64,000 bases of DNA from Thiodiazotropha sp040793985 (lineage in GTDB: Bacteria; Pseudomonadota; Gammaproteobacteria; Chromatiales; Chromatiaceae), in contig JBFNJI010000009.1 of the NCBI GenBank assembly GCA_040793985.1, positions 65,466 through 129,465 of the forward strand. The letters run 5' to 3'. Below, piece by piece: positions 1 to 8,824 of this stretch. The position numbers and the translations under genes are program-made. Below the pieces are notes generated by a model that was not told the origin of the DNA, did not search any database, and saw only the letters and a program-made list of their open reading frames with translations. The stretch's first letter is position 1, and every line of letters starts with the position of its first letter.

Positions 1-2591
1 AGCTCGATGAACATATCCTGCTGCAGCTCAGCCAGCCAGGGATTGGAGCGGCTCTCGTCGCCGCCGCCCTCGTACTCCACCAGACGCCCCGAGGTGAGGA
101 TTATCGGGTAATCCTTGGAGTAATCCTTGGCCTGGATCGAACCGTATCGGGTCGGCAGGCGGTAGAAGGATTTGCGATCTTCATAGGTGGGATACTTCTC
201 CACCAGGTCGCGCCGGCTGGTATAGAGGGGCTCGCGATGGATCGGCACCGGATCGGGGAAGGTCCAGACCATGGCCCTCGCCTTGGCGTTACCGAAGGGG
301 GCGCAGCCATGCTTGATGGCAACCCGCTGGATACCGCCGGAGCGGTCGGTCTTCCAGTTCTTACCCTCCGCCAGTGCCTTCTCTTCAGGGGTCAGGTCAT
401 CCCACCAACCCAGCTTTTTCAACAGGTCGGCGGTGAACTCCGGATGGCCGTTCTTGAGCTCGTTGCCTACCGGGTAGGACCCCTCCGCCAGCAGGTTCTC
501 ACCGTTGCGTTCCACACCGAACCGGGCGCGGAAGTTGAGACCGCCCCTGGCCACCGGCTTGCTGGTGTCGTAGAGATTGGGCGTGCCCGGGTGGCCCATA
601 TCCGCCGTGCCCCAGCAGGGCCAGGGCAGACCGTAGTACTCACCGTCGCAGGGTCCCCCCTCCGCCAACAGGCTGGTGTAGTTGAAGGTGCCCCAGTTCT
701 GCTGCTGCTTCTTCATCCGCTCGGGGCTCTGGCCGGTATAGCCGATGGTCCACATCCCCTTGTTGAACTCACGGGTGATATCCTCGATCAAGGGCTCGTC
801 GTTCTCCACCTTGATGTGCTTGAACAGTTCGTTGGCGAAACCTAACTTGTTCGCCAGGCGATACATGATGGTATGGTCGGGCATGGACTCGAACACCGGC
901 TCGATGACCTTGTCCCGCCACTGCAACGAGCGGTTGGAGGCGGTGACCGAGCCGTAGGTCTCGAACTGGGTGGCGGCGGGGAGCAGGTAGACACCGTCAC
1001 GCCTGTCGTGCATCACCGCGGAGACGGTGGGATAGGGATCGATGATCACCATCATGTCCAGCTTTTCCATCGCCTTCTTCATCTCCTGGCCACGGGTCTG
1101 GCTATTGGGTGCATGGCCCCATAGGACCATTACCCGCAGATTGTCCTTCTGCGCAATATTGCCCTTCTCCTCGAGGACGCCGTCGATCCAGCGGGAGACC
1201 GGTATGCCCTTGGTATGCATCGGCGACACGTCCTTGCCCTTGGACTGCTCGTAGCTGCCCGTGTCGAAACGGCCGGTAAGCCAGTCGATATCCACATCCC
1301 AGACCTTGGACCAATGCCCCCAGGCCCCCTTCGACAGGCCGTAGTACCCCGGCAGGGTATGGGAGAGAACACCGAAGTCCGTGGCCCCCTGCACATTGTC
1401 ATGACCGCGGAAGATATTGGTGCCGCCACCGGAAGTGCCCATGTTGCCGAGGGCCAGCTGAAAGACACAGTAGGCGCGGGTGTTATTGTTGCCGATGGTG
1501 TGCTGGGTACCCCCCATGCACCAGATGAAGGTGCCGGGACGGTTGTCCGCCATGGTCTTGGCGGCGGCATAGATCTGATTTTCCGGTATGCCGCTTACCC
1601 GCTCGACCTCGTCGGGGGTCCACTTGGCGATCTCCTTCTTCACCTCATCCAGACCGTAGACCCGTTGACGGATGAACTCCTTATCCTCCCAGCCGTTCTT
1701 GAAGATATGCCAGAGCATGCCCCAGATGACCGGCACATCGGTACCGGGACGCAGCCGCAGGAAGAGATTGGAATGGGCTGCGGTGCGGGTGAAGCGGGGA
1801 TCGATGACGATAAGCTGGGCATTGTTCTGCTCCTTGGCCTTGAACACATGCTGCAACGAAACCGGGTGGGCCTCCGCCGGGTTGCCGCCGATGATCAATA
1901 TCGACTTGGAGTTGTGGATATCGTTATAGGAATTGGTCATGGCGCCGTAGCCCCAGGTGTTGGCAACGCCAGCCACCGTGGTGGAGTGACAGATGCGGGC
2001 CTGGTGGTCCACATTGTTGGTGCCCCAGAATGCGGCGAACTTGCGGAACAGATAGGCCTGCTCGTTGTTGTGTTTCGCCGATCCCAGCCAATAGACCGAA
2101 TCGGGACCCGACTGCTCGCGAACCTCTAGCATCTTGTCGCCGACCTCGTTGATCGCCTGTTCCCAGGAGATCCGCTGCCACTTGCCGTCCACCAGCTTGG
2201 TGGGATATTTCAGCCGCCGTTCACCATGCCCGTGTTCACGTACGGATGCACCCTTGGCGCAGTGGGCACCCAGGTTGAACGGGTGATCGAAGGCAGGCTC
2301 CTGCCCTGTCCAGACACCGTTCTCGACCTCGGCGATGATGCCGCAGCCCACCGAGCAGTGGGTACAGATGGTCTTTATCTGTTCCACCCGGCCGGTTTCG
2401 GCAGTCGCCGCAGTGGCCTTCTTCATCATGCCCGGGGCGAATCCGCCGGCCAGGGCGGCACCGCCCGCAACCAGGCTGGAGTTGCGCAGAAAGTCACGGC
2501 GGCTCATGCCCATGCCGCTGGAGGATCTCTCGGGGGAGTTCGATTCACGCCTGTTACCACTTGCCAGGTCGGAGGTTTTGTGCAGTTTCAT
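1..2591 (-). CDS. fdhA: Formate dehydrogenase catalytic subunit, Cys type, Tat-exported (3' end outside window)
   Basis: Molybdopterin oxidoreductase that oxidises formate; 863 residues are visible and the gene continues past base 1. I translated it from the reverse strand. A Tat motif SRRDFL (R31-R32) precedes a hydrophobic stretch. A 4Fe-4S site follows with C76, C79, C83 and C111 (CTHCSVGC, then HCAKG). The metal ligand region reads QARICHSTTVAG; C201 is encoded by TGT, so the enzyme uses Cys rather than selenocysteine. Further bis-MGD blocks follow (GGNPAEAHP, VIDPRFTRTA, RGHDNVQGATD). The start ATG has GAGG 9 bp upstream. It is the last visible gene of a leftward operon whose other members are FDH accessory proteins; the electron-transfer subunits are presumably beyond the left edge. 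Mo versus W as the metal cannot be told from sequence. Confidence 0.95.
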   Translation of the reverse strand, partial: MKLHKTSDLASGNRRESNSPERSSSGMGMSRRDFLRNSSLVAGGAALAGGFAPGMMKKATAATAETGRVEQIKTICTHCSVGCGIIAEVENGVWTGQEPAFDHPFNLGAHCAKGASVREHGHGERRLKYPTKLVDGKWQRISWEQAINEVGDKMLEVREQSGPDSVYWLGSAKHNNEQAYLFRKFAAFWGTNNVDHQARICHSTTVAGVANTWGYGAMTNSYNDIHNSKSILIIGGNPAEAHPVSLQHVFKAKEQNNAQLIVIDPRFTRTAAHSNLFLRLRPGTDVPVIWGMLWHIFKNGWEDKEFIRQRVYGLDEVKKEIAKWTPDEVERVSGIPENQIYAAAKTMADNRPGTFIWCMGGTQHTIGNNNTRAYCVFQLALGNMGTSGGGTNIFRGHDNVQGATDFGVLSHTLPGYYGLSKGAWGHWSKVWDVDIDWLTGRFDTGSYEQSKGKDVSPMHTKGIPVSRWIDGVLEEKGNIAQKDNLRVMVLWGHAPNSQTRGQEMKKAMEKLDMMVIIDPYPTVSAVMHDRRDGVYLLPAATQFETYGSVTASNRSLQWRDKVIEPVFESMPDHTIMYRLANKLGFANELFKHIKVENDEPLIEDITREFNKGMWTIGYTGQSPERMKKQQQNWGTFNYTSLLAEGGPCDGEYYGLPWPCWGTADMGHPGTPNLYDTSKPVARGGLNFRARFGVERNGENLLAEGSYPVGNELKNGHPEFTADLLKKLGWWDDLTPEEKALAEGKNWKTDRSGGIQRVAIKHGCAPFGNAKARAMVWTFPDPVPIHREPLYTSRRDLVEKYPTYEDRKSFYRLPTRYGSIQAKDYSKDYPIILTSGRLVEYEGGGDESRSNPWLAELQQDMFIE

Positions 2592-2611
2592 TCAGGTATC
2601 CTCGAAAAAAC

Positions 2612-2815
2612 TCAACTCACGGTGGACTTGTAATAGGCCGCAATGTGGGGGGTCAGACGGTAGCCCTTCTTGGTCTTGGGCGCTTCCTCATCCATCGATG
2701 CCGTGGTCAGGCCGGGGAGGCTGACTGCAACGGCCGTACCAACACCGGCGGTAGCCGTGCCACGCAGAAACGCCCTGCGTTTCTGATCTGGAGTCTGCTT
2801 TAGCTCTTTTTTCAT
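2612..2815 (-). CDS. Formate dehydrogenase region Tat-signal small protein
   Basis: A 67-residue protein whose N-terminal half is a twin-arginine signal (KRRAFLRG, then a hydrophobic Ala/Val/Gly run) and whose short tail carries KGYRLTPHIAAYYKS. This matches the small family repeatedly found just upstream of FDH catalytic subunits (TIGR02811-like). It sits 20 bp before fdhA in the same direction. The molecular role of the family is not established; a plausible inference is a small exported partner of the FDH complex. Start ATG with a purine-rich site (GGAGAA) about 6 bp upstream. Confidence 0.85.
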   Translation of the reverse strand: MKKELKQTPDQKRRAFLRGTATAGVGTAVAVSLPGLTTASMDEEAPKTKKGYRLTPHIAAYYKSTVS

Positions 2816-2931
2816 GAAATTCTCCTGCGCTCGATTCTCGGTTCGGTACCAGCTGACCCATACGATCCCTAATGGGTGTGTAGTAAGCGTTCGTCCTAAC
2901 CCGCCTTGGGATTTGCAATGACCGGTGAGCG

Positions 2932-3600
2932 CTACACAGACATGCTCAAATAGCGTTTCTCCATCGCGGCGAGGGCGGCGCCGAAGCGCCCCACCGCGCG
3001 ATAGAAGACCGCGGTTTTCGCCTCACTCAGATCGGCGAAAAAGCGTTCCAGCCAACCAGCCATGTGTGATTCGAAGAAGTGAGACTGGCGTTCGAAACCG
3101 GCCTTCTCATCAATCAACATCGCCATCACCTCGCACAGCGCAGCGACGTGATCCTCCGGTTCCGTGACCCCCTCCCGGCGCTGGAAACCCAGTATGCTCA
3201 GATCGTCACGCAGTCGTCCCAGAGGCTTCTCCATCAGAAAACCTGTGAGATACCATGAGCCATAGGGCACCAACTCGCCGCGCCCCATTCCGATAAAAAG
3301 ATCGTGGAACTCGGTCTCAACTGCTTCCGGCCGCGAGTCGCCGGCGGATAGTCCCAGCATCGACATCGCCAAGGCCATCTCGTCCCTGTTCGGCTCGACA
3401 GCCGCGAAACCCGCCACCCGATCGAGCATCACCTGGTCAGGCGGCTGCCTCAACAGATGAGCCAGCATGCCGTAGGCACCCTTCCGATATTGCTGCTCCT
3501 CGTCGAGTCCACCGGCCGCAAACGCAGGGTTCGCCGCTTCGGTCAGCTTGCTGTCCGCGCAGTCATCGTCAGTGTGGACAGCTTGGCTCAAATCGCTCAT
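2932..3600 (-). CDS. TorD/DmsD-family redox enzyme maturation chaperone
   Basis: A 222-residue all-helical TorD-like protein. Recognisable parts are the YGMLAHLLRQPPD segment, the central FHDLFIGMGRGELVPYGSWY block typical of the family, and the later EPEDHVAALCEVMAMLI helix. Such chaperones bind the Tat leader of molybdoenzymes and hold the apoenzyme until the cofactor is inserted; here the client is almost certainly FdhA. The reading frame opens 22 codons further upstream, but the start at 3600 is preferred because GAGGAGA lies just before it. Position between the Fe-S protein gene and the Tat protein/FdhA genes supports the role. Confidence 0.88.
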   Translation of the reverse strand: MSDLSQAVHTDDDCADSKLTEAANPAFAAGGLDEEQQYRKGAYGMLAHLLRQPPDQVMLDRVAGFAAVEPNRDEMALAMSMLGLSAGDSRPEAVETEFHDLFIGMGRGELVPYGSWYLTGFLMEKPLGRLRDDLSILGFQRREGVTEPEDHVAALCEVMAMLIDEKAGFERQSHFFESHMAGWLERFFADLSEAKTAVFYRAVGRFGAALAAMEKRYLSMSV

Positions 3601-3760
3601 CACAACTCTCCTCAATCGTTTATATGTGCAAGCACTGGACCAGCCATTAGGGAAAAGAAATGACAAATAGGGCTGAATTCGACCTATTCCCCCGTTTTCG
3701 CCACTGAGTCGCTCTGTCCGAATGGCCTTCGATCGCTAAACAGTCGAATCCAGCGCGGTG

Positions 3761-5386
3761 TTATTGTCGCAGGCGTCCATCCAAATCCCCCTCCAGGGCC
3801 TCCTGGTCCTGCACGATATCGACGACCCGGCAGGCATCGCATAGGGTCAGGCGCCTCAGCGCCCGTTCACTCTGGAACATGTAGTGATCCTTGAGTTTGC
3901 TGTGCATCTTTTCGATCACCGAGCGGGTCGCGAAGGGTTTACCGCAGGCGGTACAGCGGAAGGGTTGCTCCTCGTGGAGCATACGCATCTGGTTACGCTT
4001 CTCAGCATCGAACAGCAGCCTCGGGCTACACTGGATCGCATCCTCCGGACAGATGCGGCTGCAGAGTCCGCACTGCAGGCAGTTGGCCTCGATGAAACGC
4101 AGCTGGGGAAGCTCGCCGTCGCCACTCTGCAAGGCCTTGCCGGGGCACGCACCGACACAGGAGAGACAGAGGGTACAGGCCTTCTCCTCTACACAGACGG
4201 TGCCGAATGGTGCGCCGCTACTGAGACTTGCCATCGGCTTGGCGCGCCTTGCCTGGGCATGGAGATGATCGAGGGCGAGATAGATCGATTGCCGTTTGCC
4301 ACCGATCCCGGAGTAGGCCGCCGTCTCGATCTGCGGCATATATTCGGTCTCCTCCGCTGACAGATCCTCATGGCTCGACAACCTGATCGCCGTGAGGGGA
4401 TAGCCCATTGCACTGAGTATTTCGCCTGTGATGGAGAGCTGTTCCCGCATCGCGACGGCTACCTTTGCCGGCATCCCGCCGGCATCAACCATTACCACCT
4501 GCCGGGCACCGTAGGCAAGGGCGCCGAGCCAGCTGTCCATGCCGACACTGGCCAGCTCCTCCACCGCCAGCGGTAGATAGTGGTCGGGGACCTCATCCGG
4601 GAGTGCCTCCGATGCGGCATGAAACACCACAACCGGGGATTGCCCTCCCCGCTCCCGGTAGACCTGCAACAGCCTGCGCAGCTGCTGCAAAACATCCTTC
4701 AGCGATGGATAGACATAACGGATTGCGCCGCTGGGACAGACGCTGGCGCACGCCCCCCCGCCCTGGCAGAGATAGCTGTTGACCTCTACGGATTCCCCCA
4801 GGCTGATGATCGCCTCGGCGGGGCAGGCATCGAGACAACGGGTACAGGCGGTCTTGCCGGAGCGGCCATGGGCGCAGATCGACTCATCGTAGTCATAGTA
4901 ACGCGGTTTCTCGAATGTGCCGGTCATCTGCACGACCTCTTCGATCACGGCGGCGAGCTGATCCTCCTCGCCACTACTGTGGTAGTAACCGGGAGGGTTC
5001 ATGCCCCGGCTTAACAAGGGCTGCGGGGAGAGATCGAGAATAAGATCCACGGCAAGGGTCTCCGCATTGGCACGCCCCGCCTCGCCGAGTGCAATCTTGA
5101 ACTCGCCGAGATGGCCCGTGATGCCGATTTCCCTACCCCCCACCGGCACGACCGGGACACCCGGTTCCTCCATCCCCCGGGTGAGGACGACGATGGGACT
5201 GAGCCGATCGTTGAGCCGAGGTGCGATCTCCTGGGCGAGCTGATCGCCGAATACCGCGATCCTGCCCCGGGACTGATAATTCACCAGGCTGGTCGCTTCC
5301 ACAGTCAGCGCATGCATGGCCTGCAACGCCTGCTCTCTGGCCTTGCGGTTGGTCCCGGTTCCATATGGTTCGATCGAATCACTCAT
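3761..5386 (-). CDS. Multi-cluster 4Fe-4S ferredoxin-type protein of the FDH operon
   Basis: A 541-residue cytoplasmic protein without an obvious signal peptide. Cysteine motifs occur in two blocks: CAHGRSGKTACTRCLDACP with CQGGGACASVCPSG in the first half, and CTLCLSCVGACPG with CLQCGLCSRICPED in the second; a CTACGKPF pair and a CDACR motif follow near the C-terminus. The domain between the blocks (VVMVDAGG, LSAMGYPL) resembles the MvhD/HdrA-linked type of Fe-S protein found in FDH operons. Likely an electron carrier or assembly factor for the FDH complex. Its ATG overlaps the stop of the upstream DUF3306 gene (ATGA), so the two are translationally coupled. Confidence 0.85.
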   Translation of the reverse strand: MSDSIEPYGTGTNRKAREQALQAMHALTVEATSLVNYQSRGRIAVFGDQLAQEIAPRLNDRLSPIVVLTRGMEEPGVPVVPVGGREIGITGHLGEFKIALGEAGRANAETLAVDLILDLSPQPLLSRGMNPPGYYHSSGEEDQLAAVIEEVVQMTGTFEKPRYYDYDESICAHGRSGKTACTRCLDACPAEAIISLGESVEVNSYLCQGGGACASVCPSGAIRYVYPSLKDVLQQLRRLLQVYRERGGQSPVVVFHAASEALPDEVPDHYLPLAVEELASVGMDSWLGALAYGARQVVMVDAGGMPAKVAVAMREQLSITGEILSAMGYPLTAIRLSSHEDLSAEETEYMPQIETAAYSGIGGKRQSIYLALDHLHAQARRAKPMASLSSGAPFGTVCVEEKACTLCLSCVGACPGKALQSGDGELPQLRFIEANCLQCGLCSRICPEDAIQCSPRLLFDAEKRNQMRMLHEEQPFRCTACGKPFATRSVIEKMHSKLKDHYMFQSERALRRLTLCDACRVVDIVQDQEALEGDLDGRLRQ

Positions 5387-5907
5387 GATGCCGCCTCGTC
5401 ACTAGAATGGGTATGCGCCGCGGCGGCGGGCGGAGACACGCTGTCATCTCCGCCTTCATTGGCCGCTGTTTCCACCGCTCGATCCGCGACCGCTTCATCA
5501 TCGCCTTCGGCCGCTAGATCCGCGGCTTCCGACTTCCGCGCCTCCTGTTCAAGCCGGTGGCGCAGATCCGCCGTCATTATGTCGCCGAGCTTTTCGAAGC
5601 TGGTGAAATCATCCGCGTAGTCATCGAGACCGTCGCAGACATTGAAAGCCGCGCTGTGAAAGAGCTTGCGCAGCGCCAACTGGCGCAGTTCATCGGATAC
5701 CCTGGGTGAGAGAAACCCGCTGTAGTCTGAGCTGTCATCCAGGCTCTCCAGTGCTGGCATATCTTCATCGCCGGGGGGCAGTTCCTCTGCAACCTCCCCA
5801 TCCCGTTCCTGCGGCAACTGGCGGGCGGCCTGTTTTCGCTCCGACCAGCGATTGTAGAAACTGCCGCTCTGCTCGGCGGTGATCTCCGGTGAGTCCTCAG
5901 ATTTCAT
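5383..5907 (-). CDS. DUF3306 family protein of the FDH operon
   Basis: A 174-residue acidic protein. The core FYNRWSERKQAAR ... DDSSDYSGFLSPRVSDELRQLALRKLFHSAAFNVCDGLDDYADDF is the DUF3306 signature: a WSxRK start and an LRxLALRKLFHxxxFNxxDGLDDYxxDF block. The tail is low-complexity Ala/Glu. The open frame extends upstream to 6273, but that stretch is the DUF3305 gene in another frame; the first sensible ATG is at 5907 and overlaps the end of DUF3305 by 11 bp. DUF3305 and DUF3306 occur together in FDH operons; function unknown, possibly assembly. Confidence 0.85.
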   Translation of the reverse strand: MKSEDSPEITAEQSGSFYNRWSERKQAARQLPQERDGEVAEELPPGDEDMPALESLDDSSDYSGFLSPRVSDELRQLALRKLFHSAAFNVCDGLDDYADDFTSFEKLGDIMTADLRHRLEQEARKSEAADLAAEGDDEAVADRAVETAANEGGDDSVSPPAAAAHTHSSDEAAS

Positions 5908-6427
5908 GCCTTTGCGACCTCTTATCCACTGATTTCCAGTCGTTGCGCTTGCGTTTGCTGCGCTGCTGCGGGGTGTAGTGCTTGAGGACGAAGGCCTCTG
6001 TCCAGCGATAAAGCTCTGCGGGAAGAGGTACTGTATAGACTGTCTCATCCCCCTCCAGGTAGGCGTGGGCCTCGTCGTAGCTGATGCTGACGAGGAAGGG
6101 CTCAGGCTTGCCCTGATCATCCATGTTCGCCACCACATAGCAGTAAGGCTGGGACGAAAGCAGGTTGTAGTAGTAGCTTTCACACTCATCCTGGTGCAAC
6201 TTGAGGGTAAATCCGGTGTAGAGTAGGCGCGTGACCGATCCCTCCCGGTGTATCTGGCGCGTCTTGCCGACACTACCCCGTACGGCCTCCCCCGCAGCTA
6301 TCAAACCGACAGCTTCCCAGCTGCTCTCCAACCAGGGTGAGTCGCTGGGCGACTGCTGCATGACTACAGATACATTGAATTGAGTAGGGTTATCACTCCC
6401 CCGCAAGGGGTCACTTGTTGTCGTCAT
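5897..6427 (-). CDS. DUF3305 family protein, first gene of the FDH operon
   Basis: A 176-residue soluble protein: FNVSVVMQQSPSDSPWLESSWEAVGLI, LHQDECESYYYNLLSSQPYCYVVANM and AHAYLEGDETVYTVPLPAELYRWTEAFVLKHYTPQQRSKRKRNDW are hallmarks of DUF3305. It is the promoter-proximal gene of the leftward operon DUF3305-DUF3306-FeS-torD-Tat peptide-fdhA. A sigma-54 promoter lies about 37 bp upstream of its ATG. The family is known only from its association with formate dehydrogenase; a role in FDH assembly or cofactor handling is inference. Confidence 0.85.
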   Translation of the reverse strand: MTTTSDPLRGSDNPTQFNVSVVMQQSPSDSPWLESSWEAVGLIAAGEAVRGSVGKTRQIHREGSVTRLLYTGFTLKLHQDECESYYYNLLSSQPYCYVVANMDDQGKPEPFLVSISYDEAHAYLEGDETVYTVPLPAELYRWTEAFVLKHYTPQQRSKRKRNDWKSVDKRSQRHEI

Positions 6428-6463
6428 GGTTTCAAACCTTGGGAGATCTTCGATGCAGATATC

Positions 6464-6479
6464 GCAAGTTGCATACCAA
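6464..6479 (-). promoter_or_regulatory. Sigma-54 promoter of the fdh operon
   Basis: On the minus strand the sequence reads TTGGTATGCAACTTGC, with GG and GC separated by exactly 10 bp as required for a -24/-12 element. It lies 37 bp before the DUF3305 start, giving a short leader. A sigma-54 activator is therefore needed; the NtrC-type regulator at 15625-17037 is a candidate. Confidence 0.75.
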
Positions 6480-6565
6480 CCCGGGGATCAGGCAGGAAAC
6501 GCGCAAGATCATCATGACGGGAAAAGAATCCACAAAATGGATAAGGAGAAAATCAGGGCAAAATG

Positions 6566-6577
6566 TCCCGTTCGGGA
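6566..6577. promoter_or_regulatory. Palindrome upstream of the fdh sigma-54 promoter, possible activator site
   Basis: TCCCG-TT-CGGGA is a perfect 5+5 inverted repeat about 90 bp upstream of the -24 element, the usual place for an enhancer bound by an NtrC-type activator. It is not identical to the inverted repeat upstream of tupA, so shared recognition is uncertain. Confidence 0.35.
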
Positions 6578-6629
6578 TCACCAAAGTGAGACATTTATGA
6601 CCAGTTGTCACACTCTCGTGTCAGCCCAG

Positions 6630-6875
6630 ATGCCCATCCCGATCCCGGAGCGGCGTACCTGCCACGCCACCGGCCGATCCTCATTGTCGTGGTTGCCGGC
6701 CGGGGCGGTGACCGGCAAGCGTCGCTCTAGCGACCTCCAGGCCCCGTCGGCAGAGGCCTCCAATCCGAGAGGGGGGTGCAGATCTCCCGAGCGCTACTGC
6801 CTGGGCTTTGATACCTCCTGGCCGTGTCATGGTCCGGTTGACTGCGGTAGGTACGTTATTTGCGTAGGGAACCTG
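6630..6875 (+). ncRNA. Structured leader upstream of moaA, candidate Moco-type riboswitch
   Basis: About 250 bases of GC-rich non-coding DNA precede moaA and can form several stems: GTCGC-TCTA-GCGAC (6721-6734), AGGCC with GGCCT (6739-6743/6755-6759), a CC-GAGA-GG tetraloop hairpin (6765-6772), and an outer pairing of CCGGCC-type blocks near 6670 and 6697. In many Proteobacteria moaA is controlled by the molybdenum-cofactor riboswitch (Rfam RF01055), so this is the natural candidate. I could not align it to the family consensus by eye, so the identity is inference. Confidence 0.4.
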
Positions 6876-6877
6876 AG

Positions 6878-7918
6878 ATGCCCCCAATGAGAAGAAGCGT
6901 GAACAAAGCGAGCCCCAAACAACAGATCCCCTCCCCGTTGATCGATCGTTTCAACAGACGCATCAACTACCTGCGGATTTCTGTCACCGATCGCTGCGAC
7001 CTGCGCTGTGTCTACTGCATGGCGGAGGATATGGAGTTCGTGCCCCGCTCCCAGTTGTTGACACTGGAAGAGCTGTATCGGGTGGGCAGAGCGTTTGTCG
7101 AAATGGGTGTGAGGAAAATCCGCATTACCGGCGGCGAACCCCTGACCAGGCGCGGGGTGATGCAGCTCTTCGAGACCCTTGGTGAACTGCAAGGCCTGGA
7201 CGATCTGACCCTGACAACCAATGGTACTCTCCTCGGACGCTATGCCCAGGCCTTGAAAGACGCGGGAGTGACACGGGTCAACATCAGCCTCGACTCCCTC
7301 AGGGAAGAGCGCTTTCGCCGGATAACCCGGATCGGCGATATCCACCGTACCCTGGCCGGTATCGACGCCGCCCTCAAGGTCGGGTTCAAACGGGTCAAGA
7401 TCAACTCGGTGATCATGAAAAACCGCAACCATGACGAGATACATGCCCTGGTTGCCTTCGCCGAGGAGCGGGGCATGGACATCAGCTTCATCGAGGAGAT
7501 GCCGCTCGGAGAGACCGGCGATCACGACCGCGGGGAGCTCTACTACGCCAGCCACCAAGTGCTCGAGCAGCTGCAGCAACGTTATAAACTGCTGCCCACC
7601 ACCGAAACCACCGGCGGACCGGCACGCTACTACCGGATCGATGCGAGCGATACGAGGATCGGTTTCATCTCCCCCCACAGCCATAACTTCTGTGAACACT
7701 GCAACCGGGTACGCCTTACCGCTGAGGGCCGGCTGTTGCTCTGTCTCGGACAGGAGCATTCGGTGGACCTGCGCCGCGTGGTGCGAGCCAACCCACTGGA
7801 TGACGAGCCCTTGCGTCAGGCGATCATCGACGCCATGGAGATTAAACCCAAGGGGCACGAGTTCGATCTGACCGCGAAACCGGTGCTGTTCCGCCACATG
7901 AACGTAACCGGTGGTTGA
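6878..7918 (+). CDS. moaA: GTP 3',8-cyclase MoaA
   Basis: Radical SAM enzyme for the first step of molybdopterin synthesis, converting GTP to 3',8-cyclo-dihydro-GTP. The 346-residue protein has the N-terminal CxxxCxxC cluster (C40, C44, C47 in TDRCDLRCVYC), the ITGGEPLTRRG and LTTNGTLLG strands, a C-terminal second cluster (FCEHCNRVRLTAEGRLLLCLG) and the conserved terminal Gly-Gly. A TTG codon at 6860 could extend it, but ATG 6878 has a GTAGGGA ribosome site. Followed 9 bp later by fdhD. Confidence 0.96.
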   Translation: MPPMRRSVNKASPKQQIPSPLIDRFNRRINYLRISVTDRCDLRCVYCMAEDMEFVPRSQLLTLEELYRVGRAFVEMGVRKIRITGGEPLTRRGVMQLFETLGELQGLDDLTLTTNGTLLGRYAQALKDAGVTRVNISLDSLREERFRRITRIGDIHRTLAGIDAALKVGFKRVKINSVIMKNRNHDEIHALVAFAEERGMDISFIEEMPLGETGDHDRGELYYASHQVLEQLQQRYKLLPTTETTGGPARYYRIDASDTRIGFISPHSHNFCEHCNRVRLTAEGRLLLCLGQEHSVDLRRVVRANPLDDEPLRQAIIDAMEIKPKGHEFDLTAKPVLFRHMNVTGG

Positions 7919-7927
7919 GAGAGGATT

Positions 7928-8812
7928 ATGCAGGGAGTAGAGACACAACAGCGTCCCATGATGTCAGATGCGGGACTCAACGCCGCGGTGGAGGCGGTCG
8001 CGATCGACGAATATGGCGAGGTCAGAGCGGGCCATGTGGCCGCGGAAAGGGCGCTGACCCTCTACCTGGACAAGCAGGAACTGGTCACCCTGATGACCCT
8101 GGGCACCCGTCCGGAAATGCTGGTGCTTGGGTGGCTGCGCAACCAACGGCTGGTAGAAAGTATCGACCAGATAAAGGTGATTCAGGTCGATTGGGAGACC
8201 GATTCCGTTGCGGTCACCACCCACCGGGGCGTGCAGGGGATCGAGGAGAAGATGGCACGCAAAACCGTTACCACCGGCTGTGGCCAGGGCACGGTCTTCG
8301 GTGATCTGATGGACGACCTGGAAAAGATCGAACTGCCACGGCGGAGCATACGCCAGTCGGTGATCTACTCCTTGCTGCAGATGCTCAACGAGCACAACCA
8401 GGTCTATCAGCGGGCTGGGGCCGTGCACGGCTGCGCCCTCTGCAGCGAGCAAACTATTCATACCTTCGTCGAGGATGTAGGCCGGCATAACGCCGTCGAT
8501 GCCATCGCCGGCCAGATGTGGCTCGAGGCTATCGATGGCTACGACAAGATCTTCTATACCACAGGCAGACTCACCTCCGAAATGGTTATCAAGGTCGCAC
8601 AGATGGGAGTACCGATCCTGCTCTCCCGTTCCGGGATCACACAGATGGGTTTGGAGTTGGCGAAAAAGGTCGGCGTCACCCTCATCGCCCGCGCCAAGGG
8701 TAGGCATTTCCTGGTCTATAACGGTGCGGAACAGGTCAGTTTCGATGCGGTGCCGAAGCCGCGTGCGCCGGGTTGGGGTTCACGACATGTCAGTCAGATC
8801 AAAAACCGATAG
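7928..8812 (+). CDS. fdhD: Formate dehydrogenase sulfurtransferase FdhD
   Basis: A 294-residue FdhD/NarQ-family protein that passes sulfur from a cysteine desulfurase to the molybdenum/tungsten cofactor of FDH. Family features seen: TGCGQGTVFGDL, GAVHGCALCSEQ (the position of the active-site cysteine loop), FVEDVGRHNAVDAIAG and TGRLTSEMVIKVAQMGVPILLSRSG. It is longer at the N-terminus than short homologues. Second gene of the moaA-fdhD-regulator unit, divergent from the fdh operon it serves. Confidence 0.93.
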   Translation: MQGVETQQRPMMSDAGLNAAVEAVAIDEYGEVRAGHVAAERALTLYLDKQELVTLMTLGTRPEMLVLGWLRNQRLVESIDQIKVIQVDWETDSVAVTTHRGVQGIEEKMARKTVTTGCGQGTVFGDLMDDLEKIELPRRSIRQSVIYSLLQMLNEHNQVYQRAGAVHGCALCSEQTIHTFVEDVGRHNAVDAIAGQMWLEAIDGYDKIFYTTGRLTSEMVIKVAQMGVPILLSRSGITQMGLELAKKVGVTLIARAKGRHFLVYNGAEQVSFDAVPKPRAPGWGSRHVSQIKNR

Positions 8813-8824
8813 GGGGGGATTGTG

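Noticed and set aside
1989..1991. Selenocysteine at the FdhA active site
   Set aside because: The codon at the metal ligand position is TGT (Cys), not TGA.
1215..2129. 304-residue plus-strand frame inside fdhA
   Set aside because: The minus strand reads as a continuous FdhA with intact motifs, so this frame is a shadow.
6827..7948. 373-residue frame antisense to moaA
   Set aside because: moaA has both Fe-S motifs and correct ends on the plus strand.
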